Source: Atopobium sp. UBA2090
GTDB lineage: Bacteria > Actinomycetota > Coriobacteriia > Coriobacteriales > Atopobiaceae
DNA length: 35,145 bases
NCBI GenBank assembly: GCA_002331575.1
Contig: DCZG01000132.1
Span: 3,231 to 38,375 of the forward strand
Direction: 5' to 3'
The translations under genes were made by a program, and so were the position numbers. This document shows positions 15,737-23,048 of the stretch, in pieces. The first letter of the stretch is position 1; every line of letters begins with the position of its first letter. The notes beneath the pieces are model-generated. The model ran no database searches. It saw only the letters and a program-made list of their open reading frames with translations, and was not told the origin of the DNA.

Positions 15737-16669
15737 CTATCGACCGTCGCTCGAGAGCGCGGCCGCGATCGAAGAGTACCGTGTCGCCGATTCTTCGTCA
15801 CCGACGCGCTGGTAGATGTGGGCACAGTTGAGGCAGATGGACGGCAGCTGGTTCTTGAGCGCGCCCCGCTCCCTCGCTTCGTCAACGAGCTCGGCGAACG
15901 TGTCCGCAGCCGCCTTGAGGTTCCCGGAGCGATAGAGGATCATCGCCTTGAGGTTGAGCGCCTGGTAGTACGTGTCGCCAGGAAGCGTGACCTCAGAGTC
16001 TGGGGAGAGAAGCTCGTCCACGGCGCCCATGGCGTCCTCGGGGTTTCCAAGCTGGGCGAGCGTCGCCGCGTGGTTGAGGACCATCTGGACGAATTCGACG
16101 TTGTCGGCGGCACTGGCCTCGATGGCCTCGACGGCCTTCTTCGCCGCCTCCTCGGCACCGGCGTCATCTCCCTTGCTGCGCAGGATGACGGCGCGTGCGT
16201 CATGGAGCCTCGAGAGTACCTCTCCCTCGGCCCCTTCGGTGATCATCTCGGCCTGGTCAAGCAACGCCGCCGACCCATCGAGGTCCTGGGCGTCGATGCG
16301 CGCATATGCCTCGTTGACGAGGATGCGCTGGTCCATGGGAGTGCCAGTAAGTCCCGCCTCCTTCACATAGCCCCTGAGACCGTCATAGATGCCGAAGCAC
16401 TTGTCCCATTCCGAGCTGTTGCGGTAGAGATTGGCAAGTTCGCTCGCGCACATGATCAGGCCCTGGAAGCGATTGCGCTGAAAATCGGCGTCCTCCTCCT
16501 GGAGCTCCTCCGCGCTTTTCCCGCAGCACGCAAAGGCACCGGAGGTGATGACGCCTCCCTCACGCAGGCGGACGATCTCGTCAAGCAGGTAGTCCTCGAG
16601 TCCCTCGCGGTTACCGGAGGTCGTCAGCTCGTTAACCGAGGATGCAAAGGTGATCGGATCGAACAGCAT
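15737..16669 (-). CDS. Tetratricopeptide-repeat protein within the hpd operon
   Basis: The 310-residue protein has several TPR-like helical pairs (ASELANLYRNSSEWDKCFGI, LNHAATLAQLGNPEDAM, NLKAMILYRSGNLKAAADTF) after an N-terminal stretch containing a CC pair (residues 48-49). No enzyme motif or membrane segment is visible, so it is likely a cytoplasmic scaffold or adaptor. It starts at 16669 after GGGAAGGGAC, 47 bp beyond the hpdA stop, and lies between hpdA and the MFS gene, a place where no TPR gene is needed for decarboxylation itself. The last third resembles the clpC-linked TPR protein at 9038-9853, suggesting a common origin. Its role might be assembly, activation or turnover of the decarboxylase; that is inference. 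Confidence 0.88.
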   Translation of the reverse strand: MLFDPITFASSVNELTTSGNREGLEDYLLDEIVRLREGGVITSGAFACCGKSAEELQEEDADFQRNRFQGLIMCASELANLYRNSSEWDKCFGIYDGLRGYVKEAGLTGTPMDQRILVNEAYARIDAQDLDGSAALLDQAEMITEGAEGEVLSRLHDARAVILRSKGDDAGAEEAAKKAVEAIEASAADNVEFVQMVLNHAATLAQLGNPEDAMGAVDELLSPDSEVTLPGDTYYQALNLKAMILYRSGNLKAAADTFAELVDEARERGALKNQLPSICLNCAHIYQRVGDEESATRYSSIAAALSSDGR

Positions 16670-16716
16670 CTGTGAGTCCCTTCCCTTGACGTGAGAGCAG
16701 TGCACGCGCGGATTTC

Positions 16717-17661
16717 CTAGAACGGGGTGTTGTCGCCGACGTAGCAGGCGATGTTGGCGTCGAGGTAGAGGTCCTGGAGCTCGCTCATGCGCTCGTCCGT
16801 CATGTCGCCCTTGTGGGCGTACTCGTACTCGAGACCGAGCTGCTCCCACTTCGTCTGTCCGAGACGGTGGAACTTGAGCAGGTTGATCTCGTAGAGCCCG
16901 TTCTCGTTCATGAAGTCGATGACCTTGTGGGCGTTCTCGTCAGAGTCGTTGAACCCGTGAATCGTGGGGATGCGGAGCACGAGCCGCCCCCGCCAGTTGG
17001 AGTTCGCGAGCGCGGAGATGTTCTGGAGGGTCTGCCTGTTGGAGACGCCGGTGCCCCATTTGTGGGCTTCGTCGTCCATGTTCTTGACGTCGACGAAGGC
17101 GAAGTCGAGCAGGCTGAACACCTTGAGGAACTTCTCCGTGGAGATGAACCCGGAGGTCTCGATCGCGGTGTGAATCCAATTCTTGCGGCATTCCTTGAGA
17201 ACCGCAAGAAGGAAGTCGTACTGCATGAGCGGTTCGCCACCCGTGAAGGTGACACCGCCCTTGGAACCCCAGTTGTTGTGATCGCGGAGGAGAACGGCGA
17301 TGAGCTCGTCGACGGTCATCTCGCGCACGGGCTGCTTGAGCGCACCTGCGGCGCAGGTCTTTGAGCACTCGATGGTCTCGCAGGCCGCACAGATCTTCCA
17401 GTCGAACTCAGGCGCGTGCTCCTCGTTCATGGAGAGGGAGCCGTAGGGGCAGGCGGAACGACACGCCCTGCAGCCCTGATCCCACTTGCAGGTCCTGTCG
17501 GCGAACATGAGCTGCTTCTTGGGGCGCTGAGACTCCGGGTTGGCACACCAACGGCACTTGAGCGGGCAACCATCTAGGAAGACGTTCGTCCTGCAGCCGG
17601 GGCCATCGTGAACCGAGAAGCTCTGAATATCAAAAATCATGCCCGTAGGCGTCTCGCTCAT
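16717..17661 (-). CDS. hpdA: 4-hydroxyphenylacetate decarboxylase activating enzyme (radical SAM)
   Basis: This 314-residue radical-SAM activase installs the glycyl radical on HpdB. The CxxxCxxC cluster motif is Cys32, Cys36, Cys39 (GCPLKCRWC), following the family N-terminus FDIQSFSVHDGPGCRT. A ferredoxin-like insert carries two further four-Cys sets (Cys58/64/67/71 and Cys91/94/99/103). The GGVTFTGGEP motif near residue 135 binds SAM. Length and motifs match clostridial HpdA closely, including the C-terminal ACYVG. The ATG at 17661 has AGGGGA six bases upstream. It is separated from hpdC by an unusually long and structured 175-bp gap, which may reduce its dosage relative to the decarboxylase subunits. 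Confidence 0.95.
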   Translation of the reverse strand: MSETPTGMIFDIQSFSVHDGPGCRTNVFLDGCPLKCRWCANPESQRPKKQLMFADRTCKWDQGCRACRSACPYGSLSMNEEHAPEFDWKICAACETIECSKTCAAGALKQPVREMTVDELIAVLLRDHNNWGSKGGVTFTGGEPLMQYDFLLAVLKECRKNWIHTAIETSGFISTEKFLKVFSLLDFAFVDVKNMDDEAHKWGTGVSNRQTLQNISALANSNWRGRLVLRIPTIHGFNDSDENAHKVIDFMNENGLYEINLLKFHRLGQTKWEQLGLEYEYAHKGDMTDERMSELQDLYLDANIACYVGDNTPF

Positions 17662-17705
17662 GGGAAATCCCCTCGTGTCACATCACTGGACGTTCATACG
17701 AATAC

Positions 17706-17824
17706 GGCCCTCTGTCACGACATCTGGGCGTCCCCAAGGGGACGGGCAGGTCAATCGGATTGACTCGCGAGTGACCCTATCGTGTCAGAGGGCCTGGCTG
17801 CCGGCCGCGAAGCGACCGGCAGCC
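17706..17824 (-). other. Structured hpdC-hpdA intercistronic region
   Basis: Within the 175-bp gap, 17706-17719 (GGCCCTCTG-T-CACG) pairs with 17781-17794 (CGTG-T-CAGAGGGCC), giving 13 pairs and one mismatch. This enclosing stem holds three perfect dyads: CGTCCCC/GGGGACG (17729-17744), TCAATC-G-GATTGA (17751-17763) and ACTCG/CGAGT (17763-17772). On the hpdC side there is a separate stem GGCTGCCGG/CCGGCAGCC (17796-17824). On the transcript this would form a strong hairpin followed by a multibranched element. None is followed by a T-run, so simple termination is unlikely. Processing, mRNA stabilisation or dosage control of hpdA is more plausible. Confidence 0.6.
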
Positions 17825-17836
17825 CGTGGATGCTCC

Positions 17837-18097
17837 TTACTGGCGAATGAACTTCTCGCAGGTGAAGGCACCGCAGTCTGCGTATGCCCAGTCCTTCTTC
17901 TCGAAGCCGCTGCACGTGCCGATGCCGTGCTCGTCAGCATTCGCGAAGTTCTTGCAGAACTTGCAGAGGAAGCCGTCCGTGAAGCGCGGGCAGGCATCGG
18001 AGCCCTCTCCGTCCATGGGGACCAGTACCTTGTCGATGGCGCACATGCCCTTCTCGCAGTCCAGCGAGAGATAGTTCCTGCACTCATAATGCTTCAT
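17837..18097 (-). CDS. hpdC: 4-hydroxyphenylacetate decarboxylase small Fe-S subunit
   Basis: The 86-residue protein is the small subunit that binds HpdB and is required for a functional decarboxylase. The two known [4Fe-4S] ligand sets are visible: His3, Cys6, Cys19 and Cys36 for the first cluster, and Cys45, Cys48, Cys62 and Cys80 for the second. The conserved C-terminal pattern CKNFxxADEHGIGxCSGFEKKDW is recognisable in parts. The ATG at 18097 is chosen because it places His3 and Cys6 correctly; a TTG six codons earlier is less likely. The hpdB stop lies 54 bp upstream. Its presence separates this system from indoleacetate and phenylacetate decarboxylases, which work without such a subunit. 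Confidence 0.95.
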   Translation of the reverse strand: MKHYECRNYLSLDCEKGMCAIDKVLVPMDGEGSDACPRFTDGFLCKFCKNFANADEHGIGTCSGFEKKDWAYADCGAFTCEKFIRQ

Positions 18098-18151
18098 GTC
18101 TCGTTCACCAACCAATCGTTTGAAGGGATCCTGAGAAGAGTCCGGTCCTAC

Positions 18152-20857
18152 TTACTGGTCGTACTCGGTGCGGTAGATGACCTCGTCCTGGATGGGCTTG
18201 CCGATCTCGCACCAGTACTGGGTGAAGCCAGCGACACGAACCATGAGGTCGCGGTAGTCCTCGGGCTTGGCCTGAGCGGAACGGAGCGTCTTGGAGCTCG
18301 TGATGTTGAACTGGACGTGGAAGCCGCCCTTGCGCATGTAGGCGCGGATGACGTCGAGGAGCTTGCGCGTGCCGTTGGCACCCTTGACCGCGCTCGGGTG
18401 AATCTTGACGTTCATCTGGGCGTTCTGGTTGCGGGAGTGGTCATAGCACGTGGCGGACTCGAAGACGGCATAGACGCCGTTCTTGTCGGTCGCGGCCGCA
18501 GCGGAGACGGAGCCGTCGGAGTACGTGGTGCCAGCGAGACGGCCGCCTGCATCGGCCAGGGTGATGGCACCCTGCGGGCCGTGCGTGGAGACGGAGATCT
18601 GGCACATGTAGTAATCCTTGCCGTAGCAGTTCTGCAGGCCGTAGATCCACGGCGTCATGCGATCCTCGTAGTCAACCATCTGCTGGTCGGCGTACTTGTC
18701 TGCGTTGCCGAACTTGGGGGCGTTGACGCAGTCGTAGAAGATCTTCTCGTACTTCGGGGCGAGCTCGGTGGCCTCGCGGTGATCGGGCGAGAAGACGCCG
18801 GTCTCGAAGGCGGTCTTGAAGCCGAAGTTGTTGAGCATTGCGTCGGTCATCTCGGCGAGCGTGTACTTCTTGTCGTCGTACACATTCTTGCGGATGGAGG
18901 TCATCGCGTTGACGAAGGTGACGGTGCCGCAGGACTCGAAGTTGTGGACGCCCATGTAGCGGCCGCCCATGCTCGTCAGGATCTGGCCCTTGGTGAAGCA
19001 GTCAGGCTTGAGCAGAGACGTGAAGACCGGCGGGTTGATCTTGCCCCAGATGTCCATCTGGATGTTGTTGACCTTGAGGGAGACCTCGATGCACTCACGG
19101 AGATACATGGTCCAGGCATCCCAGAGATCCTCGAAGGTGTCGAGCTTGTGGCCGTGCGGCTCAAAGACCTTGATGCCCGTGCGCTTGTCGACGCCGTTCG
19201 TGAGGACGAGCTCGAGCACCTTGGGAAGGCCGGTGAAGTGGACGCCGGTGCCTGAGGTCGGGCCTGCGCCGCCGGGGATCCAGGTGGTCTTGCCGTCATA
19301 GTGCAGCGGCTGGAAGCAGCAGGGGGCGGACTCGAGGCAGCCGCCGAGCATCCAGGCGCGGGCATCGTCGATGTTCATGCCCTCTTCGCCGTAGTGGCGT
19401 AGCATGAAGTTCATGCCGGTCTGGTTGTTCATGAACGCCGGGAAGCCGATGCCGAGCTTGGTGCAGCGAGCGCACTTGAGCAGGAAGTCCTCGGGGAGCT
19501 TCTCGTCGTAGAGGACGGAGATCGTGGGCTGCGTGGTCTTGGCGCGCGAGGAGGCCTCGACGATGACATACTCGAGCGGGGTGACCGCGGAGAGGCCGTC
19601 ATGGTTCAGGCCGCCGACGCCGAGGTTGTTGAACGTGTTGCCGGAGAGGACGCCGCCGGTGACGCCGGAGGACGCGAAGCACTCGATCGAGGTGATCTTG
19701 ATGCGGTAGAGCTCGATGAGCTCGATGGCCTCTTCCTCGGTGATCTTGCCCTCACGAAGGTCCTTGGCATAGAACGGCTGGAGGATCTGGCCGAGACGAC
19801 CGATGGACTGGCCGGACTGGGGATCCTCGTTGACCTCGGCATAGTGGAGGAGCAGCGTGAGCTGGAGAGCCTCACGGAAGGACGACGGCTGCTTGTGCGC
19901 GATGTTGTGCATCACGACCGCGATGTCCTCGTAGTCCTTCTTCTGCAGCGGGTCGGTCTCGATGGAAGCGAGGAACTTGGCCTTCTTGGCGTAGTTCTCT
20001 GCCCACTGGATCAGGCCCTTGATCATTTCCTTCATGGCGATGTAGTAGTAGCCATGGCTCATGCCGAGCAGGCAGTCATTGTGCTCGACGTGGCCGAGGT
20101 CCTCGGCGATCTTCTCGTCGCAGAGCTCGAGGAGCTTGTCGAAGCCGTACTCGAGCGGCAGGTAGTAGTTCATGACCTCGCGGCCCTGAGGAATCGCCCA
20201 GGAGTCGAACATGACGAGGACCGAGTCGCGATAGGCCTTGTACTTGTAGTACTCGGGGATGAGCTCGGAGTACTCCTGGGTCTTGACCTCGACCGAGCAT
20301 TCGTTCCAGTAGCGAGCGACCTTGACCAGGACGGGGATCTCCTCCTTGCGGAGGCCGAACTTCTGGGCGATGGAGACGACGTTACCGAAGGACTTGGTGA
20401 CGTTGCCGCCGCCGGCGCCGACGACGGACATCTTGTCGGCCTCTGCGAGCGCGGGAGCGTCCGCCTGGGCGAGGAGAGCCTCTGCCTGGGCGTTGAAGAA
20501 CGATGCGTCGACCCAGGGGAAGCAGAATGCGCCACGCCAGTTCTTCGTCTTGTTCATGACGAGGAGTTCCTGCGGCCAGATGGTCGGGGTCATGTGCTCA
20601 AGGGCGAACGCCTCGGCCTTGGCACGGCGAATCTCGGGAAGGTCTCCCTCGTTCTGCCACCACGAGCGGTTGTACCAGTACGGGTACTCCATGTCGATGG
20701 TGTTCTTCATGACGTAGTAGATGTCCATGAGCTTGGTAAAGCGAGGCGATGGATCCGGAATGGGCTCCTCGGTGTAGTCCTCGAGCACCGTGACATCCAG
20801 AGAGCGGAACTTGTCCCTGTTCTCAAGGATCTCGTTGATCTTATCCTGCTTGTCCAC
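18152..20857 (-). CDS. hpdB: 4-hydroxyphenylacetate decarboxylase glycyl radical subunit
   Basis: This 901-residue glycyl radical enzyme decarboxylates 4-hydroxyphenylacetate (from tyrosine) to p-cresol. It has the PFL-like barrel with the thiyl Cys507 and Glu509 in GGCLES, and the radical Gly877 in VRVAGFTQYW near the C-terminus. Residues known from the clostridial enzyme are in place: Ser348 (NEDPQSGQSIG), His540 (GTGVHF) and Glu641 (NFESCGTV). Length and sequence are close to HpdB throughout. The start codon is GTG at 20857, with AGGAGG six bases upstream. It is the first gene of the operon, after a 438-bp region with inverted repeats. 3,4-Dihydroxyphenylacetate could be an alternative substrate. 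Oxygen would cleave the protein at Gly877. Confidence 0.95.
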   Translation of the reverse strand: MDKQDKINEILENRDKFRSLDVTVLEDYTEEPIPDPSPRFTKLMDIYYVMKNTIDMEYPYWYNRSWWQNEGDLPEIRRAKAEAFALEHMTPTIWPQELLVMNKTKNWRGAFCFPWVDASFFNAQAEALLAQADAPALAEADKMSVVGAGGGNVTKSFGNVVSIAQKFGLRKEEIPVLVKVARYWNECSVEVKTQEYSELIPEYYKYKAYRDSVLVMFDSWAIPQGREVMNYYLPLEYGFDKLLELCDEKIAEDLGHVEHNDCLLGMSHGYYYIAMKEMIKGLIQWAENYAKKAKFLASIETDPLQKKDYEDIAVVMHNIAHKQPSSFREALQLTLLLHYAEVNEDPQSGQSIGRLGQILQPFYAKDLREGKITEEEAIELIELYRIKITSIECFASSGVTGGVLSGNTFNNLGVGGLNHDGLSAVTPLEYVIVEASSRAKTTQPTISVLYDEKLPEDFLLKCARCTKLGIGFPAFMNNQTGMNFMLRHYGEEGMNIDDARAWMLGGCLESAPCCFQPLHYDGKTTWIPGGAGPTSGTGVHFTGLPKVLELVLTNGVDKRTGIKVFEPHGHKLDTFEDLWDAWTMYLRECIEVSLKVNNIQMDIWGKINPPVFTSLLKPDCFTKGQILTSMGGRYMGVHNFESCGTVTFVNAMTSIRKNVYDDKKYTLAEMTDAMLNNFGFKTAFETGVFSPDHREATELAPKYEKIFYDCVNAPKFGNADKYADQQMVDYEDRMTPWIYGLQNCYGKDYYMCQISVSTHGPQGAITLADAGGRLAGTTYSDGSVSAAAATDKNGVYAVFESATCYDHSRNQNAQMNVKIHPSAVKGANGTRKLLDVIRAYMRKGGFHVQFNITSSKTLRSAQAKPEDYRDLMVRVAGFTQYWCEIGKPIQDEVIYRTEYDQ

Positions 20858-20869
20858 TTTCTACCTCCT

Positions 20870-20944
20870 CTAATAGAACGGGAAGAACCGCGCATGGAAC
20901 ACGCACGAAGTAAGGTGACCTCCCCTCATCGAAAGGTCTTCCAT
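20870..20944 (-). other. Possible 24-codon leader peptide before hpdB
   Basis: An ATG at 20944 opens a short frame ending in RFFPFY, with its TAG at 20872-20870 touching the AGGAGG of hpdB. The aromatic-rich C-terminus is suggestive for an operon that consumes a tyrosine product. There is no good ribosome-binding site, so the frame may be fortuitous. Confidence 0.15.
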
Positions 20945-20948
20945 GCGC
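20890..20948 (-). promoter_or_regulatory. Stem-loop in the hpdB leader
   Basis: GCGCATGGAA (20890-20899) and TTCCATGCGC (20939-20948) form a perfect 10-bp inverted repeat with a 39-base loop. Inside it GACCT and AGGTC can add a second stem. On the transcript it ends about 20 bases before the hpdB ribosome-binding site, so it could affect mRNA stability or translation. Confidence 0.5.
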
Positions 20949-21062
20949 AAACGCACAAGTCTGCGCGCGAGGTCCGTCTCAACAAGGGCCCTCTCCGGGA
21001 GAGGCGAATCTCCGCGCTTTGCTGAGGGAAGTGTATGGGGGATAAATTGTGGCTGGGAGAGC

Positions 21063-21131
21063 AATTTGCACACGGACGTTCCAGAGGTGTGCAATATGCG
21101 CTTTGGCATTCGTGGTATGCAACCTGCACAT
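21063..21131. promoter_or_regulatory. Inverted-repeat operator cluster upstream of hpdB
   Basis: TTGCACAC (21066-21073) and GTGTGCAA (21087-21094) form a perfect 8-bp dyad centred about 223 bp before hpdB. A second, weaker pair, GTATGCAA (21115-21122) and CTGCACAT (21124-21131), follows. On the transcribed strand the proximal arm reads GTGCAAATT, the same 9-mer as in the palindrome before the Crp/Fnr gene, and a TTATCC element lies 17 bases further on. Activation by the island's Crp/Fnr protein is the simplest reading. The remaining parts of 20949-21062 show no gene. Confidence 0.5.
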
Positions 21132-21155
21132 GGTTCTAGCTGCTATGCATTTAAA

Positions 21156-21185
21156 GTCAAACTAATTGAGGCCCCTTGCGGGGCC
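21156..21185 (-). terminator. Probable terminator after the deformylase-like gene
   Basis: GGCCCC-TTGC-GGGGCC (21170-21185) is a perfect 6-bp GC stem. On the minus strand it is followed by TCAATTAGTTT, a weak T-rich run. It lies about 110 bp beyond the deformylase-like stop and just upstream of the hpdB control region, so it would insulate hpdB. The stretch 21186-21295 holds no gene I can see. Confidence 0.45.
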
Positions 21186-21295
21186 CCGAAGCGAGCGGTA
21201 GCTTTTTGACGGCAGACGGAAATCGTCTCGAAACACGACGGACATGTTTATGTATGGCGTTATGCACGGCCGCACACGCTGAAGACAGGGGCCTG

Positions 21296-21715
21296 CTAGA
21301 CGAGCCTCCCGTTGCAATGGTCAATCATGTGTTGAACCATCTCGCCGACCCATCCGGCAAGGTCGGCTCTCTTTGACCTGAGCTCGCCGTCGACAAGGCT
21401 CTCGTAGGCCACCTTGACCTTGGCGTAGCGCACGACGGTGGACTCCTCGTCGTAAGTGAGGCAGCCCTCGACGACTTTGGATGCGCCGAGCCCCATCATG
21501 ATGCGCGGGTTGTACATCACGTGCGTCTCGTCCTTGTCGTCCTTGTAGGCGATGATCGACTTGGTCACACCGATCTGGTTCGCCGCGAGGCAGCCGCAGT
21601 CGTCGATGGAGGCAAGCGTGTCGAGCAGGTCCTGCGCCACCTCGGCGTCTGCCGCGGTGGCGCGACTGCACTTCGTGGTGAGGACGTCTCGGTCCTTCGT
21701 GAGTTCCCTTATCAT
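21296..21715 (-). CDS. Peptide deformylase-like protein with altered catalytic motif
   Basis: The 139-residue protein belongs to the short peptide-deformylase-like family of anaerobes, whose members normally remove formyl groups from nascent chains. Motif 1 is CGCLAANQIG (residues 40-49; usual G-x-G-x-A-A-x-Q). Motif 2 is EGCLTYDE from residue 83, with the Cys metal ligand. Motif 3 is HMIDH (129-133) instead of HExDH: both His ligands stay, but the catalytic Glu is Met130. It may thus be inactive or have another role. The ATG at 21715 follows AGAAAGGGA. It sits 62 bp after the membrane-protein gene on the same strand and may share its transcript. Confidence 0.85.
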   Translation of the reverse strand: MIRELTKDRDVLTTKCSRATAADAEVAQDLLDTLASIDDCGCLAANQIGVTKSIIAYKDDKDETHVMYNPRIMMGLGASKVVEGCLTYDEESTVVRYAKVKVAYESLVDGELRSKRADLAGWVGEMVQHMIDHCNGRLV

Positions 21716-21777
21716 GTCTAATCCCTTTCTTCCGCGCAGCGTGCCGGGAACAGAACCCTGACAAGCGCTCGCTGCGG

Positions 21778-22293
21778 CTAGACGGCGGTTACCTTGATGC
21801 CTGAGTGCTCGAGCCATGCACTGAAGGCGAGAATGCCGACGCAGCGCCCGTCGACGCTGATGACGGGCTTCTTCTCGCCGCGCTGGTAGATATGGTAGAT
21901 CGCGTGCCTCCTGCTGAGCTCGACATGGCTGATGTCGCGCTTCGACAGGCTGCGCGCGCCACCGAGAAGGCCATTCTGCGCGAGGTCGTCCCCCTCGACG
22001 CGCAGCTCCCACAGCCCCGGCAGCGAGAGCGCCGACAGGACGAGCGAGACGGCGAGAAGGGCCATGATGAAGTAGTCCATCGCCCAGAAGGAGTGGTCCG
22101 TGAGGAGCATCGACGCCGAGACGACGAGCCCGACGGCGCCGAGCCAGGCATAGCGAATGGGCGAGCGGACGAGGAACGACTCGCTGGTAGCAGGCTGCCG
22201 GCTATAGAGCGCATACCCGATCGCGTCGACGACGAGCACCGCGACAACGAGCACGAAGAGCACCACCACGGCAGTCACGAGCATCCCCCTCAC
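21778..22293 (-). CDS. Membrane protein with C-terminal PH-like domain, unknown function
   Basis: The 171-residue protein has an N-terminal helix (about residues 4-27), two further helices (about 48-65 and 72-92) and a soluble C-terminal domain with the segment SKRDISHVELSRRHAIYHIY, then KKPVISVDGR, which is reminiscent of small bacterial membrane proteins with a PH-like domain. I cannot name a function. The start is uncertain: GTG at 22293 has GGTGA nine bases upstream, while the ATG at 22284 has only a G-run directly before it. It is divergent from the YbhB gene. Confidence 0.7.
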   Translation of the reverse strand: MRGMLVTAVVVLFVLVVAVLVVDAIGYALYSRQPATSESFLVRSPIRYAWLGAVGLVVSASMLLTDHSFWAMDYFIMALLAVSLVLSALSLPGLWELRVEGDDLAQNGLLGGARSLSKRDISHVELSRRHAIYHIYQRGEKKPVISVDGRCVGILAFSAWLEHSGIKVTAV

Positions 22294-22397
22294 GCGATTC
22301 GGTCACCGCCCCCCTGCGGCTCCACCCATAGTATCCCAGCGGAACGGAGGGTACTACACTATCCTCGAACGAACGGACGAGAGCCTGGGAGGCATCC

Positions 22398-22925
22398 ATG
22401 GACATCAAGGTCACGTTGGACGAGAGGGGCTTTCTCCCCGATCGCTATGCCAAGTACGCGGACCGCGCGCATCTCCACGCGGGCGTGCCCACGTGCTCGT
22501 TTCCCTTCGAGGTGACGGACGTGCCAGCCGGAACGGCATCGCTCGCGCTCACCATCGTCGACTTCGACGCCATCCCCGTGTGCGGTTTCCCCTGGGTGCA
22601 TTGGTGCGCGTGCGGAATCGACGGGAGTCTGGTGGAGGCCGGGAGGCTCACCGTACCCGAGGACGCCTCCAACCGTCAGGCACTCGGAATGGCGCAGGGC
22701 CGGAACTCGTCCGCCTCGCGCCTGGCGAGAAGTACCGACCCGCTGGTCATCGACCGCTACAACGGTCCGCAGCCGCCTGACGGGACGCATGACTACACGC
22801 TCACCGTCTACGCCCTGGACGATGAGGTCCGTCTCGCCGAGGGCTTCTGGATGAACGAGCTCCTCCATGCGATGCGCGGCCACGTGCTGGCGCAGGCGAC
22901 CGTCGAGCTCCCCGCCCGAGCCTAG
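22398..22925 (+). CDS. YbhB/YbcL family PEBP-like protein
   Basis: This 175-residue protein is a phosphatidylethanolamine-binding-protein/Raf-kinase-inhibitor-like protein. Family marks are the opening beta-strand region, SLALTIVDFDAI, the FPWVHWCACGID segment (usual P-x-x-x-HW) and the DGTHDYTLTVYALD motif late in the protein. No signal peptide is present, so it is cytoplasmic. The family binds small anionic ligands, and its bacterial role is poorly defined. GGGAGG lies seven bases before the ATG. It is a single gene followed by repeat B; a TACACT hexamer at 22355-22360 may be its -10. Confidence 0.92.
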   Translation: MDIKVTLDERGFLPDRYAKYADRAHLHAGVPTCSFPFEVTDVPAGTASLALTIVDFDAIPVCGFPWVHWCACGIDGSLVEAGRLTVPEDASNRQALGMAQGRNSSASRLARSTDPLVIDRYNGPQPPDGTHDYTLTVYALDDEVRLAEGFWMNELLHAMRGHVLAQATVELPARA

Positions 22926-22930
22926 CCTTT

Positions 22931-23048
22931 CAGCCTGCCAAAGGTGCCAACGCCCTTTGGCAGCCAAAGGGCCACCCTACGACGAATTCCGTTGACGGTG
23001 CTGCTCTCGGTCAAAGGCGCCTGTCAAATGGCCACCCTACGACGGGCC
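22931..23048. repeat. Hairpin module preceding repeat copy B
   Basis: CTGCCAAAGG (22935-22944) and CCTTTGGCAG (22954-22963) form a perfect 10-bp hairpin just after the YbhB stop. It is followed by GGCCACCCTACGACG, which occurs a second time at about 23030-23044 after a partial degenerate repeat of the unit. The same hairpin and tail stand directly before repeat copy C at 27565-27619. It may act as the 3' end signal for the YbhB transcript. Confidence 0.75.

Noticed and set aside
17796..17824. GC-rich hairpin after hpdC as an intrinsic terminator
   Set aside because: No T-run follows on the minus strand, and hpdA, needed for activity, lies downstream on the same strand.
18152..20857. Indoleacetate decarboxylase (skatole-forming) as identity of the glycyl radical enzyme
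   Set aside because: A small Fe-S subunit gene with the full HpdC ligand pattern is present, and the HpdB residues Ser348, His540 and Glu641 match 4-hydroxyphenylacetate decarboxylase.
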